From Melioribacteraceae bacterium (GTDB lineage Bacteria > Bacteroidota > Ignavibacteria > Ignavibacteriales > Melioribacteraceae): a DNA stretch of 64,000 nucleotides. A program made the translations under genes and the position numbers. The stretch lies in contig JALSTB010000043.1 in the NCBI GenBank assembly GCA_026983955.1, positions 1-64,000 of the forward strand. Direction: 5' to 3'. Shown here piece by piece: positions 50,618-60,199 of this stretch; position 1 is the first letter of the stretch, and each line of letters begins with the position of its first letter. The notes beneath the pieces are model-generated. The model was not told where the DNA came from. It was given only the letters and a program-made list of their open reading frames with translations, and searched no databases.

Positions 50618-51928
50618 ATGAAAGATGAAAAAACATCACTCCCGGAATGGATAATAAAAATTCAAGAGCAAAGCTGGCAAATCGAAATACTTATAGCAAG
50701 TGGCTTGATTCTGTTTTTGTATAATTTGCCAACTGTTTTGATAAATTTTTTTGTCGACTTTAGTGAAAGCACAATGCCAAGGGCGGAACCGGTTATTTTA
50801 TTTTTCGGCGGTTATATTTTTTCGCGTGCATTGCTGCTCGGTTTTATTGTTACGCTTCTTTTAAGATCGCTGTGGCTGGCATTCTTGGGAATTAATTATG
50901 CATTTCCGGATGGAATAAATTTCGGTAAATTATCTTTTTCGGATTACTTCAGACGGAAAATTGAAAAATCGAAAAGTATTCCGGAAAGAATAATTGCGCT
51001 TGAACGAGTTTGTAGTCTTACCTATTCCGTTACGATTATGGTTACTTTGTTAACGGCGGGGTCATTTCTTTTCCTTGCGATTCTCTTTTTCGGCATATAT
51101 TATCTTGCCCCTTCCGTTTATACTCAAACTACGGGAATAATTTTACTCGTTTTGGTCATATTAATTATGATTGGCATTTTGGATTGGTTGTTTTTCGGTA
51201 AACTGAAGAATTTTCCGGTTTTTTCCAAGTTGTATTATCCTGTTTACAAATTATTTCAATGGTTAACCCTTTCTTTTGTTTTTCAAAAAGAATACCTGGC
51301 TTTTATTTCCAATATAAACCGTTGGAAAGTTTTCGGGTTGTTCGTTGTTTATTTTTTCCTCGCTTTTGAAATCAGCTTGTCCGAAATGCAAAATAGCAGA
51401 TTAACTAAAAATATGGGCTTACCCAATATTTTAAATTACGACGAACGCTCTTATCTTAATATTTCAACATTAAATAAAATCAACAAGTATCAATATGAAA
51501 ATATGCTTGAACAAAACGATAGAATAATTACCGTTGCCATACAATCGGATGTTATTACGGACAATGTTATAAAATTGTTTGTTGTGTATGCTAAGAAATA
51601 TGATGAAACGCTCGATTCATTATTCACCAAAAACGGTGTAAAGAAATTCCTTAGAGAAAGAACTTTGGAAAATTATTATAAAAACGATTCCCTAATCCAA
51701 AAAGCACTGAACGAATTTTTTACAGTGGAAATAGATAATCGATCGGTAGGAACAACGGAGTGGTATTTACACAGGCATTACAAAACGGGTGAGTACGGAT
51801 TTTTAACTTATATTCCGGTAAGCAATTTGCCGAAGGGCAGGCATGCCTTACTGGTTAAAGCCAAACATATTAGTAACGGAATAATGAAAGAGCGGGTGAA
51901 AGGTATTATCCCGTTTTATTTGAATTAG
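50618..51928 (+). CDS. Orphan polytopic membrane protein with extracytoplasmic C-terminal domain
   Basis: A 436-residue protein I do not recognise. It has membrane helices near residues 24-48, 58-88, 135-160, 165-188 and 235-252, then a soluble domain of about 180 residues (RNSRL-type linker, then INKYQYENMLEQNDRIITV, YYKNDSLIQKALNEFF, GEYGFLTYIPVSNLPKGRH). The C-terminal domain ends in IIPFYLN and looks beta-rich. It could be a sensor or a mechanosensitive/transport accessory protein; nothing in the motifs decides. It stands alone between the DHS-like gene and GH13. Confidence 0.6.
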   Translation: MKDEKTSLPEWIIKIQEQSWQIEILIASGLILFLYNLPTVLINFFVDFSESTMPRAEPVILFFGGYIFSRALLLGFIVTLLLRSLWLAFLGINYAFPDGINFGKLSFSDYFRRKIEKSKSIPERIIALERVCSLTYSVTIMVTLLTAGSFLFLAILFFGIYYLAPSVYTQTTGIILLVLVILIMIGILDWLFFGKLKNFPVFSKLYYPVYKLFQWLTLSFVFQKEYLAFISNINRWKVFGLFVVYFFLAFEISLSEMQNSRLTKNMGLPNILNYDERSYLNISTLNKINKYQYENMLEQNDRIITVAIQSDVITDNVIKLFVVYAKKYDETLDSLFTKNGVKKFLRERTLENYYKNDSLIQKALNEFFTVEIDNRSVGTTEWYLHRHYKTGEYGFLTYIPVSNLPKGRHALLVKAKHISNGIMKERVKGIIPFYLN

Positions 51929-52031
51929 TTTTATTACCGTGAAAATTGTAACATTGCGTTGAACTATGCAATTGATAAAGAATTAACAAATTTGGACGCA
52001 AAAGCGGTTCAATTCAATTAAAAAATATATC

Positions 52032-53498
52032 TCAAAATTTAAATAAATGGTATTTGTATTCATTAAGTTTAACAAACAAGCCGGGACCGGTTATTTCATT
52101 TTTGTCGCGGATATATTTTATTCCGTTTATCAAATCATTAAATTTTATTTTTTCAGGATAAGCCGAAACATCGGGTTTAATTCTGCCGTAAGAAACATAA
52201 GGGGAATAATTTACAACAACCAATCTTCGTTCGTTGCCGTATTTCCAGAGCCATGCAAGTAAATTCTCGTAGGTGTTGTCGCCTTCACCGGCGGGGAAAA
52301 CATGTTGCATTTCCCATTTGCCGCATTTGAAAATTTCATCTTTTGTTAGGCTCAAAAGATTTTCATAGAAATATTTTATTCCTTTGCGGATTTTTTCTTC
52401 CGGTTCCCTGCCGAGTTGGACGGGAAGTTTAACGGCTTTTCCTTCGAACTGACCGTCGTAATAAAGCTTCATTCCCATCACGGTTGAAATTATAACCGCA
52501 GCTGCTTTCGATTGTTTATAGCCTAAAATTTTCACGGCGCGTTCTTCATCATGATTTTCCAAGAAGCGAAGAAGTTTTTTCTGGTATTCGAATTCGGCGT
52601 TCAAATGTGAACGGACTGCGGAAGGATTGAAAATTTTTAATCTGTCGGTAAGCTTTTTGTCATACGTAAAATCAAAGCCCAATTGTTGAAGTGTCCACTC
52701 CAAATCCCAGTAAGCTTCACCAATGAACAGGAAATCTTTCTTGTATTTTTTGGTCTCACTTATCGCATCTTCCCAAAATTCTTTTTCTGGTTTACGGTAA
52801 CCTGCTTTTGAAATAACCGTTCCCCAAGTATTTTGGAAAACATGGTTCAAGTTCAGCATCGCCATATCGCAGCGTACCCCGTCGCATTTCCCGGAAATTT
52901 CAATCAGCTTGCCGGTCATAAATCTTCTTGCTGTTTCACTGAAGTAATTGATTTGAACAGTATCTTGCCAAGCCGGGAAAAACGGGTCGCGCCCGTGTGC
53001 GAGAATAATATTGGAATTATCCGGTTTGTAGTAGGTGTGCGGATCGTTCAAGTAAGTTTCTTCGTTCGCTTGCAAAAATATTTCCGGATGGGATTTTATG
53101 AGCGGACTTTCCGCACCGAAATGATTCGGTATAAAATCCAATATCAATTTTAAATTGTACCGGTGCAAAATTTCACGAAGATTATTCAAGCTGTTCTCCC
53201 CGCCCAAGGCGGGATTAACTTCATAATCGTCAATTGCATAGGGCGAACCGATTACATCTTCCGGTTTCCAATCCGGCAACGCACGGTAATATTCTTCAAT
53301 CAATCCGGGCTCGAAGCAATATTTTTCAACCGCTTTTCCGTTTGTTTTCCAAATGCCCATCAACCAAATGTAATCGATTCCTTTTGCCGCCAAGCTTTTC
53401 CAATATTCTTCCGGCACTTCATCAAGCTTTACGTTATGCCCGAAACGTTTTATCCAAACGCGGGTGTTAATTTCGTATAAATTGGGATATTTTAACAT
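52032..53498 (-). CDS. GH13 alpha-amylase-family glycoside hydrolase
   Basis: A 488-residue cytoplasmic GH13 enzyme. Conserved regions are complete: region I LILDFIPNHF, region II GVRCDMAML (nucleophile Asp), region III FIGEAYW (acid/base Glu) and region IV LENHDEERA (transition-state Asp). There is no signal peptide, so it acts on internal glucans or sugars such as glycogen or trehalose-type oligosaccharides. The subfamily cannot be assigned by eye. It ends 21 bases after dnaG on the same strand and may share its transcript. Confidence 0.88.
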   Translation of the reverse strand: MLKYPNLYEINTRVWIKRFGHNVKLDEVPEEYWKSLAAKGIDYIWLMGIWKTNGKAVEKYCFEPGLIEEYYRALPDWKPEDVIGSPYAIDDYEVNPALGGENSLNNLREILHRYNLKLILDFIPNHFGAESPLIKSHPEIFLQANEETYLNDPHTYYKPDNSNIILAHGRDPFFPAWQDTVQINYFSETARRFMTGKLIEISGKCDGVRCDMAMLNLNHVFQNTWGTVISKAGYRKPEKEFWEDAISETKKYKKDFLFIGEAYWDLEWTLQQLGFDFTYDKKLTDRLKIFNPSAVRSHLNAEFEYQKKLLRFLENHDEERAVKILGYKQSKAAAVIISTVMGMKLYYDGQFEGKAVKLPVQLGREPEEKIRKGIKYFYENLLSLTKDEIFKCGKWEMQHVFPAGEGDNTYENLLAWLWKYGNERRLVVVNYSPYVSYGRIKPDVSAYPEKIKFNDLINGIKYIRDKNEITGPGLFVKLNEYKYHLFKF

Positions 53499-53519
53499 TT
53501 AACGTAACCCCGGCTGGGT

Positions 53520-55397
53520 TTAACCGGTTTTTTCATCTTCTTCAAATTCTTTTATTAATTGCTTTCTTTGCTCTTGCAATTCTTTTATTTCCGCAAGCAA
53601 ATTGATTATTGAAGTTTCATCGGATAGCTTTTTGATTTCTTCGTTTTTGAGTTTGATTTGATAATCGATTTTATTTGTTTTGAATTTTTTCACCGCATCC
53701 ATGGCAATTTTAAGGGAATCTTTTTCAAGCCCGCCGTTGAAAGACATTTCCGACCATTTTGAACTGATCGGCTCTTCGGTTAATGTAAGCGTGAGAACGT
53801 AATTCCGGATTTTCTCATCGTCAATTTTACTTACCAGATAAGCCGTTGAAACGTTTCCATCAACCAGTCCTTCGAAAACAAGGTGTGCCAATTCTTTTAT
53901 TTTTTTGTTTGTAAAATCATCAGGTGAAATATGATCGAATATAAACTTGACAACTTCTTCCTTTCCTTCGAAAAGCAAAACAAGAAGTTCCCGCTCCACC
54001 GTGCTTATTCTTTTCTCAATTCCGTTTGTTGTGGTTCTGATTTCCGTACCGGGGATTTTTCCTCTTGTCTCCTGTGTTTTGATTGGAGAGGAGCGTTTCG
54101 TCTTGGCGCTTATTTTTTCCAATTCCGATTCAATTAATTTTTCGCGCAGACCGAATTTACGTGCAATTGATTTGATTAATAAGTTTCGTCTCAATTCATC
54201 CGTTACCAGTGCAGCGCTTTTAACCAATTCACGTATTGCTTCTGCATAGGTTTTGGGATCTTCAAATGCTCCGGCTTTCTCAAATTGTTCGGTTTGATAT
54301 TCCAAAAAGTTTTTTGCTTTGTGTATATATTCTTCGAACTCTTCTTTACCGTATTTATGTACGAATGAATCCGGGTCTTCATTTTCGGGAAGTGATAAAA
54401 TTTTAACATCGAAATCTTGCTTAAGTAAAATTTCAATACTCCGCATCGATGCCTTTTGTCCGGCAACGTCCGCATCGAAAATTACAATTACATTTTTTGT
54501 GTAGCGGGAAAGCAGTCTCGCTTGCTCATCCGTAAGTGAAGTTCCAGAAGAGGCAACCACATTTTTGATGCCGTATTGGTAAAGTGAAATCAAATCCATG
54601 TAACCTTCAACGAGAATTGCTTTATCGAGTTTACGGATTTCTTCTTTGGAATGATAAAGGCCATAAAGTGATTTCCGTTTGAGATAAATTTCCGATTCGG
54701 GTGAATTCAGATACTTTGCGGCTCTGTCTGTCTTTTCCAAAATTCTTCCTCCGAAGGCGATTACCCTGCCGTTTGGAGAAAAGATTGGGAAAATTATTCT
54801 GCCTTTGAATTTATCGTAAAACTTTCCGCCTTCTTTTGCATCGATTAAACCGAGTTGTTTTGCTTTTGCCAAATCGATATTGTTTTCCCTGCAGAAGTTT
54901 ACGAAATCGTCCCAAACCGGAAGTGCATAACCAAGTCCGAATATTTTTTGAGTTTTTAGTTTAATATTTCTCTTTTCAAAATAGTTTCTTGCAATTTCGC
55001 CTTCGGTTCTCTTCAGCAAATTTTCCGAAAAATAACGCGCCGCTTGAATGTTGATTTCGTACAATTCTTCTATAAGGTCTTTGTTTTTGTCGTCCGCTGC
55101 TTTTTCATACTCGAGTGAAATCCCGGCGTAATCGGCTACTTCTTGAACTGCTTCCACAAATGAAATGCTTTTGTAATCCATCAAAAACTTGTAAACGTTG
55201 CCGCCGGCGTGGCATCCGAAACAGTGAAAAATTTGTTTTTCTTCGCTTACGGTAAACGACGGGGTTTTTTCTTGATGAAACGGGCAAAGTCCAACGTAAT
55301 TTTTCCCCCGTTTTTTCAGTTGTACGTACCCCGATATGAAATCGACAATATTGACCGAACTGCGTATTTCTTCTATTTTATCTTCCGGTATTCGCAT
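53520..55397 (-). CDS. dnaG: DNA primase
   Basis: A 625-residue DnaG. The N-terminal CHC2 zinc finger is CPFHQEKTPSFTVSEEKQIF followed by HCFGCHAGG. The TOPRIM domain has AILVEGYMDLISLYQYG and VIVIFDADVAGQKA, with the acidic metal-binding residues intact. The C-terminal third (helicase-binding domain) is charged and divergent. It makes RNA primers for the DnaB replisome encoded at 14.8-16.2 kb. Start ATG 55397; length is normal. Confidence 0.97.
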   Translation of the reverse strand: MRIPEDKIEEIRSSVNIVDFISGYVQLKKRGKNYVGLCPFHQEKTPSFTVSEEKQIFHCFGCHAGGNVYKFLMDYKSISFVEAVQEVADYAGISLEYEKAADDKNKDLIEELYEINIQAARYFSENLLKRTEGEIARNYFEKRNIKLKTQKIFGLGYALPVWDDFVNFCRENNIDLAKAKQLGLIDAKEGGKFYDKFKGRIIFPIFSPNGRVIAFGGRILEKTDRAAKYLNSPESEIYLKRKSLYGLYHSKEEIRKLDKAILVEGYMDLISLYQYGIKNVVASSGTSLTDEQARLLSRYTKNVIVIFDADVAGQKASMRSIEILLKQDFDVKILSLPENEDPDSFVHKYGKEEFEEYIHKAKNFLEYQTEQFEKAGAFEDPKTYAEAIRELVKSAALVTDELRRNLLIKSIARKFGLREKLIESELEKISAKTKRSSPIKTQETRGKIPGTEIRTTTNGIEKRISTVERELLVLLFEGKEEVVKFIFDHISPDDFTNKKIKELAHLVFEGLVDGNVSTAYLVSKIDDEKIRNYVLTLTLTEEPISSKWSEMSFNGGLEKDSLKIAMDAVKKFKTNKIDYQIKLKNEEIKKLSDETSIINLLAEIKELQEQRKQLIKEFEEDEKTG

Positions 55398-55531
55398 ACT
55401 TATAATATAAATTTTGTTTTCCGAATTTCAAATGTTTTTCGTAAAATTCCGCTTTCTCCGCTGCAATATTTTTTATTGAGTAGTTTATTAAATTTTTCTA
55501 TTGCGGATTTCCGGTCCCCTCCGTTTTTTAA

Positions 55532-56122
55532 TTGAAAACGGTTATTGTTATATTTACGGGAATTCAAAATCAAATAAATCCGGCAGATGTGGTACAGACC
55601 AAAAGCATATTGATTATTGTTCCCGCGGAAAATTTCAACGAGCAGGAATTTTTGGGAACTAAAAATACTTTGGAACGAAACGGGCTTAACGTATTTATTG
55701 GCTCCGATGCAAACACGGTATGTACCGGAACCCAAGGAATGAAGGTTAAAGCCGATGTTTCTTTTTTCAATATTCATGTGAATAATTTTGCCGGAATAGT
55801 TTTTACGGGCGGACCCGGAGTGTTGAATTACTGGGACAATAATTTTTTGTGGAAAACAGCCGGGAAATTTTGCAACTCGGGAAAATTAACAGCGGCTATT
55901 TGCAGCGCTCCGTTAATTTTAGCCCGTGCCGGCTTGCTAAACGGAAAGGAAGCAACTTGTTTCCCAAAAGATAAAGATAAATTGGAAAGGGAAGGAGCGG
56001 TTTACATCGATCGTAATGTTGTGGTGGCGGGAAATATCATCACAGCCCAAGGTCCGTATGCCGCAGTTGAATTCGGTATGAAGATTGCCGAGCTTCTCAA
56101 ATACGGAAGAACTTACGGATGA
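55532..56122 (+). CDS. DJ-1/PfpI-family protein
   Basis: A 196-residue protein. The core (residues 25-190) is a DJ-1/PfpI flavodoxin-like fold with SILIIVPAENFNEQEFLG, GIVFTGGPGVLNYW, the nucleophile elbow TAAICSAPLILARAG (Cys near residue 130) and ITAQGPYAAVEFG. Family roles include chaperone or deglycase, protease and stress response; the exact one cannot be read here. The first 24 residues are an extra N-terminal segment and the start at TTG 55532 is uncertain. The stop overlaps ispG by 4 bases, so ispG is translated from the same message. Confidence 0.8.
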   Translation: MKTVIVIFTGIQNQINPADVVQTKSILIIVPAENFNEQEFLGTKNTLERNGLNVFIGSDANTVCTGTQGMKVKADVSFFNIHVNNFAGIVFTGGPGVLNYWDNNFLWKTAGKFCNSGKLTAAICSAPLILARAGLLNGKEATCFPKDKDKLEREGAVYIDRNVVVAGNIITAQGPYAAVEFGMKIAELLKYGRTYG

Positions 56123-58083
56123 AAAAATTTATGATAGATAAATTTCAATATTGTAACAGTCTTACGGAATACTCAAGATTTCAAACAAGGGTTGTTAACA
56201 TTGGCGATGTGCCGTTAGGCGGCAATTACCCCATACGGGTGCAATCGATGACAACCACCGACACAATGGATACGGTTGCAACAGTTGAACAATCGATACG
56301 GATGGTGGAAGCCGGTTGCGAATACGTGCGAATAACCGCGCCAAGTTTGAAAGAAGCGGAAAATCTTAAAAACATCAAAGAAGAATTGAGAAAACGCGGA
56401 TACGATGTTCCTCTTATTGCCGATATTCATTACACACCGAACGCTGCCGAAGTTGCTGCACGCATTGTTGAAAAAGTGAGGGTAAATCCGGGTAATTACG
56501 TCGATAAAAAGAAATTCCAGCAAATTGAATATACCGATGCGGAATACGAAGCGGAGCTGGAAAGAATTTACAAACGGTTTTCCCCGCTGGTTAAAATTTG
56601 CAAGGAATACGGAACCGCAATGCGGATAGGCACAAACCACGGCTCGCTTTCAGACCGGATTATGAGCCGTTACGGCGATACTCCGCTGGGAATGGTTGAA
56701 TCTGCTTTGGAATTTGTAAGAATTTGCGAAGATCATAATTATTACGATATTGTTCTTTCAATGAAAGCGAGCAATCCGCAAATAATGGTTCAAGCCTACA
56801 GATTACTGGTTCACAAAATGATGGAGACCGGCAGGAATTATCCGCTTCATCTCGGGGTAACCGAAGCCGGAGACGGTGAAGACGGCAGAATTAAATCGGC
56901 ACTCGGAATCGGTGCATTGCTTGAAGACGGTTTGGGCGATACAATCCGTGTGTCACTTACCGAAGAGCCGGAAGCGGAAATCCCGGTTGCCAAAGCGCTT
57001 GTTGAAAGATATAAACACAGAGCCGGTCATTCTAAAATTCCGCCGGTTGAAACCGTTACGAAAAATCCGTTCGAATACCAACGCAGGGAATCCTTCGAAG
57101 TTGAAAATATCGGCGGAAGTAATGTGCCGGTTGTGGTAGCCGATTTTTCAAAAACCGGAGTGAAAAATTTTCCGGATCTGGCGGGAATCGGTTTCAAATA
57201 TTTGCCCGGTACCGATAAGTGGGAAATGTCGGACTCGGCTGCCGATTACATTTATTTGGGCGCTAATATTCCGGAAATCGAACTTCCGCAATCACTAAAA
57301 GCCATTTACGATTATGAAACCTGGAAGGAATTGCAAGAAAAGAAAAACGCTTTTCCTTTGATTGGATTGAAAGATTACGTAACAAACAATGACCTCTCGG
57401 AAGTACTGAGTTTTGTTTGGCTCTCAATTGGCGATATTTTCACGGACAATTTGAATTATGCCGCAAACAAACCCGGTGTGGTTTTCGTTTTTACCACGGC
57501 GAACATGCACGGAATGGCCGAACAGCGAAGAATGTTTTTCGAATTGGAAAGCAAGGGAATAAAAAATCCGGTGGTTTTAAGCAGAAGCTATACCGGAATT
57601 ACACTTGATGAATTCAGACTTTACGCTTCAACGGATTTGGGCAGTCTGCTGATTGATGGATACGGAGACGGCGTTTGGGTTGCAGCCGGGTTAAACGATT
57701 TGAAAACAGACGGTGGCAAAACCGTTGCCGTGAACAAAACTTTATTCGGAATTCTTCAAGCGGCGCGTGCACGAATTACCAAAACGGAATACATTGCTTG
57801 CCCTTCTTGCGGCAGAACGTTGTTCGATTTGGTTGAGGTGACTACAAAAATAAGAAAACGCACGGAGCATTTGAAGGGTGTGAAAATCGGAATTATGGGC
57901 TGCATTGTGAACGGTCCCGGTGAAATGGCCGATGCCGATTACGGGTACGTAGGTTCCGGTGTTGGCAAAATTACGCTTTACAAAGGTAAAGAAATCGTGC
58001 GGAAGAATATCGATTCCGGTAAAGCCGTTGACGAATTAATCGAATTGATTAAAGAAGACGGCAAATGGGTTGACCCGCTTTAA
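56119..58083 (+). CDS. ispG: 4-hydroxy-3-methylbut-2-enyl-diphosphate synthase, long form
   Basis: IspG (GcpE) converts MEcPP to HMBPP in the MEP isoprenoid pathway using a 4Fe-4S cluster. This 654-residue protein has the TIM-barrel start (VNIGDVPLGGNYPIRVQSMT; MTTTDTMDTVATVEQ; IADIHYTPNAA; VRVNPGNY) and the C-terminal reductase-like Fe-S domain (YIACPSCGRTLFDL with two cysteines, then IMGCIVNGPGEMADAD). About 260 residues are inserted between them compared with the 370-residue E. coli enzyme. This A-A*-B layout is typical of Bacteroidota, Chlorobi and Chlamydiae. The ATG overlaps the stop of the DJ-1 gene by 4 bases. Confidence 0.96.
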   Translation: MKKFMIDKFQYCNSLTEYSRFQTRVVNIGDVPLGGNYPIRVQSMTTTDTMDTVATVEQSIRMVEAGCEYVRITAPSLKEAENLKNIKEELRKRGYDVPLIADIHYTPNAAEVAARIVEKVRVNPGNYVDKKKFQQIEYTDAEYEAELERIYKRFSPLVKICKEYGTAMRIGTNHGSLSDRIMSRYGDTPLGMVESALEFVRICEDHNYYDIVLSMKASNPQIMVQAYRLLVHKMMETGRNYPLHLGVTEAGDGEDGRIKSALGIGALLEDGLGDTIRVSLTEEPEAEIPVAKALVERYKHRAGHSKIPPVETVTKNPFEYQRRESFEVENIGGSNVPVVVADFSKTGVKNFPDLAGIGFKYLPGTDKWEMSDSAADYIYLGANIPEIELPQSLKAIYDYETWKELQEKKNAFPLIGLKDYVTNNDLSEVLSFVWLSIGDIFTDNLNYAANKPGVVFVFTTANMHGMAEQRRMFFELESKGIKNPVVLSRSYTGITLDEFRLYASTDLGSLLIDGYGDGVWVAAGLNDLKTDGGKTVAVNKTLFGILQAARARITKTEYIACPSCGRTLFDLVEVTTKIRKRTEHLKGVKIGIMGCIVNGPGEMADADYGYVGSGVGKITLYKGKEIVRKNIDSGKAVDELIELIKEDGKWVDPL

Positions 58084-58241
58084 TACATTCCTTTTTGGTG
58101 GAAAGTAATCCGCATCACAAAAAGAGCCGTTTTTTCCCGGAAAGGTACATTTTGGAATTTTTTTTTTCACGAAAAAGTTAAACTTCCGCCTGAACCTGCC
58201 GATAATTTGACATAAGGATTCATAAAAAAAGGAAATTCGTT

Positions 58242-58409
58242 ATGTCAAATCATTTTTCAGTAGTTTTAGACTCAATTAAAGCAAAAGATAACCCCGAAGA
58301 ATTAATCAGCAGTGTTGAAAGGGCACGAAGCATCAACATGATTAAGTTTTACATGGGAATTGGTTATTTTGTGGCTTTAACTGTTTTGATGGTGAAATTG
58401 TTTGTTTAA
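58242..58409 (+). CDS. 55-residue single-helix membrane protein
   Basis: A small open frame of 55 codons with an AAAGGAAA ribosome-binding site 7-9 bases upstream of ATG 58242. The N-terminal 33 residues are polar (SIKAKDNPEELISSVERARS), and the C-terminal stretch YFVALTVLMVKLFV forms a membrane anchor. Codon choice and the strong ribosome-binding site support a real gene. I recognise no family. It lies between ispG and a minus-strand gene; partners are unknown. Confidence 0.5.
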   Translation: MSNHFSVVLDSIKAKDNPEELISSVERARSINMIKFYMGIGYFVALTVLMVKLFV

Positions 58410-58499
58410 TAAAATAAATGTAATTTCCTCATCTTTCCAAGTAATCCGTGTTTGCGGAAATTTTCTTTAAGTTGCCGGGTTGGGGAAGGCGGGAATATC

Positions 58500-58940
58500 T
58501 TACTTTCTCTCTTCCCAATCGACAAGTTTTCTGTCTTTAAAATAAAACGTAATTTTACCGTAATACCACTGTGTAAACAAACCCCATTTTTCTTTGTTGC
58601 GGGTAATTCTGTCGGGTTCGCCCCAACTGTCGCGCAGCATCCGTTCGGTCATTCCTTTCCAAATTTGTTTATCAAGAATTCTGTCGCCTATTTTTCTGCC
58701 GTATCGTTTTCTGTAAATTTTTCGAAGTGCAGTGCGTAGTTTTGCATCGAGTGCAGTGGATTCTTCGCGCAGACTGTCTATTTCCGAATTGAGCATTGCT
58801 TTTTGTGTAAGGAGCTCAGCTCTAAGGTTTTGCAGACTGTCCATTTTGGCAAGTAATTTTTCTTTTGTAAGTCCGTTTTTATTTTGTGCAAGCAGAACGG
58901 TGGTGAACAATAAAAAAATAAAAATGAATTTATTTCTCAT
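58500..58940 (-). CDS. Secreted coiled-coil protein with BamE/SmpA-like C-terminus
   Basis: A 146-residue protein with a signal peptide ending LLAQ. A coiled coil follows (residues 25-70: KMDSLQNLRAELLTQKAML, EIDSLREESTALDAKL), then a C-terminal domain (residues 90-146: QIWKGMTERMLRDSWGEPD, WYYGKITFYFKDRKL) resembling the SmpA/OmlA fold of BamE, in which GMTxxxLxxxxGxPD starts the domain. There is no lipobox. It may be an envelope assembly or lipoprotein-like accessory protein; this is inferred. It is a single gene; no operon partner is evident. Confidence 0.65.
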   Translation of the reverse strand: MRNKFIFIFLLFTTVLLAQNKNGLTKEKLLAKMDSLQNLRAELLTQKAMLNSEIDSLREESTALDAKLRTALRKIYRKRYGRKIGDRILDKQIWKGMTERMLRDSWGEPDRITRNKEKWGLFTQWYYGKITFYFKDRKLVDWEERK

Positions 58941-59057
58941 TTCAGTCCTTTGATTTTCATAAATGATAAATTTTTGACTCGAATAATATTCAAATATTTT
59001 AACTTATTCCAATTTTGTATAAAAATGATTGAGGAAGAGAATGGCCATGCAAAATTA

Positions 59058-60197
59058 TCAAGCAAGGCGTTTAATGCTAATCAAGCTAACATCGTCTTCA
59101 AAATTTCCACCGGTAAATTGCGTGAATTTTTCCTTTACTGCGGAAACGGGGTTTTCATCACCGGAGAGATTGGCAAGAATGTTCTTTAAGCCCGCTTCAC
59201 CGAAAAATTCACCTGCGGGATTTCTCGATTCCGTAATTCCGTCCGTTGTTATGAAAAGTATATCGTTTGGTTCAAGATTAAATTTTATATCTTCGTAATC
59301 GCCGGTTTCCATAAAGCCGAGCAAAACGCCGTTGGAACGGATACTTTTAACTTCGCCGTTGGATTTATGAAGCAGCGGTAAATCCCCCGCTCCGCTGTAA
59401 TAAACGGTATTTTCTTTTTTGTTAATCATTATTACCGAAAGTGTAATGAACACTTCGGAAAGTCTTTCGTCTTTGTAAACGGCATCGTTCACTTTGTTCA
59501 GAATGCTTGCGGCAGAGAAGTTTTCGCCGGAATCCAACACGAAGCGGATTGCACTGCGGACGTAACCCGCATAGGCAACTGCAAAATACCACGCGCCCCA
59601 GCGTTTTCCCATAATGTCGCCGAGTACAACAATTAAATTGTCATCGTCAAGATTAAAATAATCTATAAAATCGCCGCCCGGAACATTTTTGAACGGCACG
59701 TGCCAATGCTCAATCCGATAGCCTTCGAAAACGGGAAATTCATCGGGTACAACTTTCGCTCCCATTTTTGAAGCCGCTTGTTGCACTTCATTTACCGCTT
59801 TGTCCATTTCTTTTTTCTTCGATTTTAATATGGCGCCTATTTTTGCAGTAACAACTTTAGGACTTGAAGTTTTAACTATGTAATCTTCAATTTCCAAATC
59901 GTAACCTTCAAGTATGTCCGTCTCGTCGCCTTTTGCGGTTAAAAATACAAACGGGATTGTTTTCAACTCTTCATTTTCCAATAATTTTTTTCTGAATTCG
60001 TGACCGTCCATTTCGGGCATCATAATGTCGCTTACAATGATATCGGGTTTGAATGTTTTCAGTTTTTCCAAACCGTCGATTCCGTTTTCCGCCCATTCGC
60101 AAACATAACCGGAACGTTTGAAGCTGAATTGAAAAAGCTTGGCGATATTTTCCTCGTCTTCTACCAGTAATATTTTATAGTTGGGCGAGTCCGGCAT
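59058..60197 (-). CDS. Response regulator with PP2C/SpoIIE-type phosphatase output
   Basis: A 379-residue protein. The receiver domain (residues 8-125) has KILLVEDEEN, the phospho-Asp in IIVSDIMMPEMDG and FLTAKG. A short helix links to a PP2C (SpoIIE/RsbU) phosphatase (residues 170-379: VPGGDFIDYFNLDDDNL, YYSGAGDLPLLH, FITTDGITESRN, FEDDVSLISI). It resembles RsbU-type regulators that dephosphorylate anti-sigma-antagonist proteins. It is the last gene of the minus-strand signalling cluster, 2 bases after the NtrC-type regulator. No anti-sigma or antagonist gene lies in the window. Confidence 0.92.
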   Translation of the reverse strand: MPDSPNYKILLVEDEENIAKLFQFSFKRSGYVCEWAENGIDGLEKLKTFKPDIIVSDIMMPEMDGHEFRKKLLENEELKTIPFVFLTAKGDETDILEGYDLEIEDYIVKTSSPKVVTAKIGAILKSKKKEMDKAVNEVQQAASKMGAKVVPDEFPVFEGYRIEHWHVPFKNVPGGDFIDYFNLDDDNLIVVLGDIMGKRWGAWYFAVAYAGYVRSAIRFVLDSGENFSAASILNKVNDAVYKDERLSEVFITLSVIMINKKENTVYYSGAGDLPLLHKSNGEVKSIRSNGVLLGFMETGDYEDIKFNLEPNDILFITTDGITESRNPAGEFFGEAGLKNILANLSGDENPVSAVKEKFTQFTGGNFEDDVSLISIKRLA

Positions 60198-60199
60198 AA

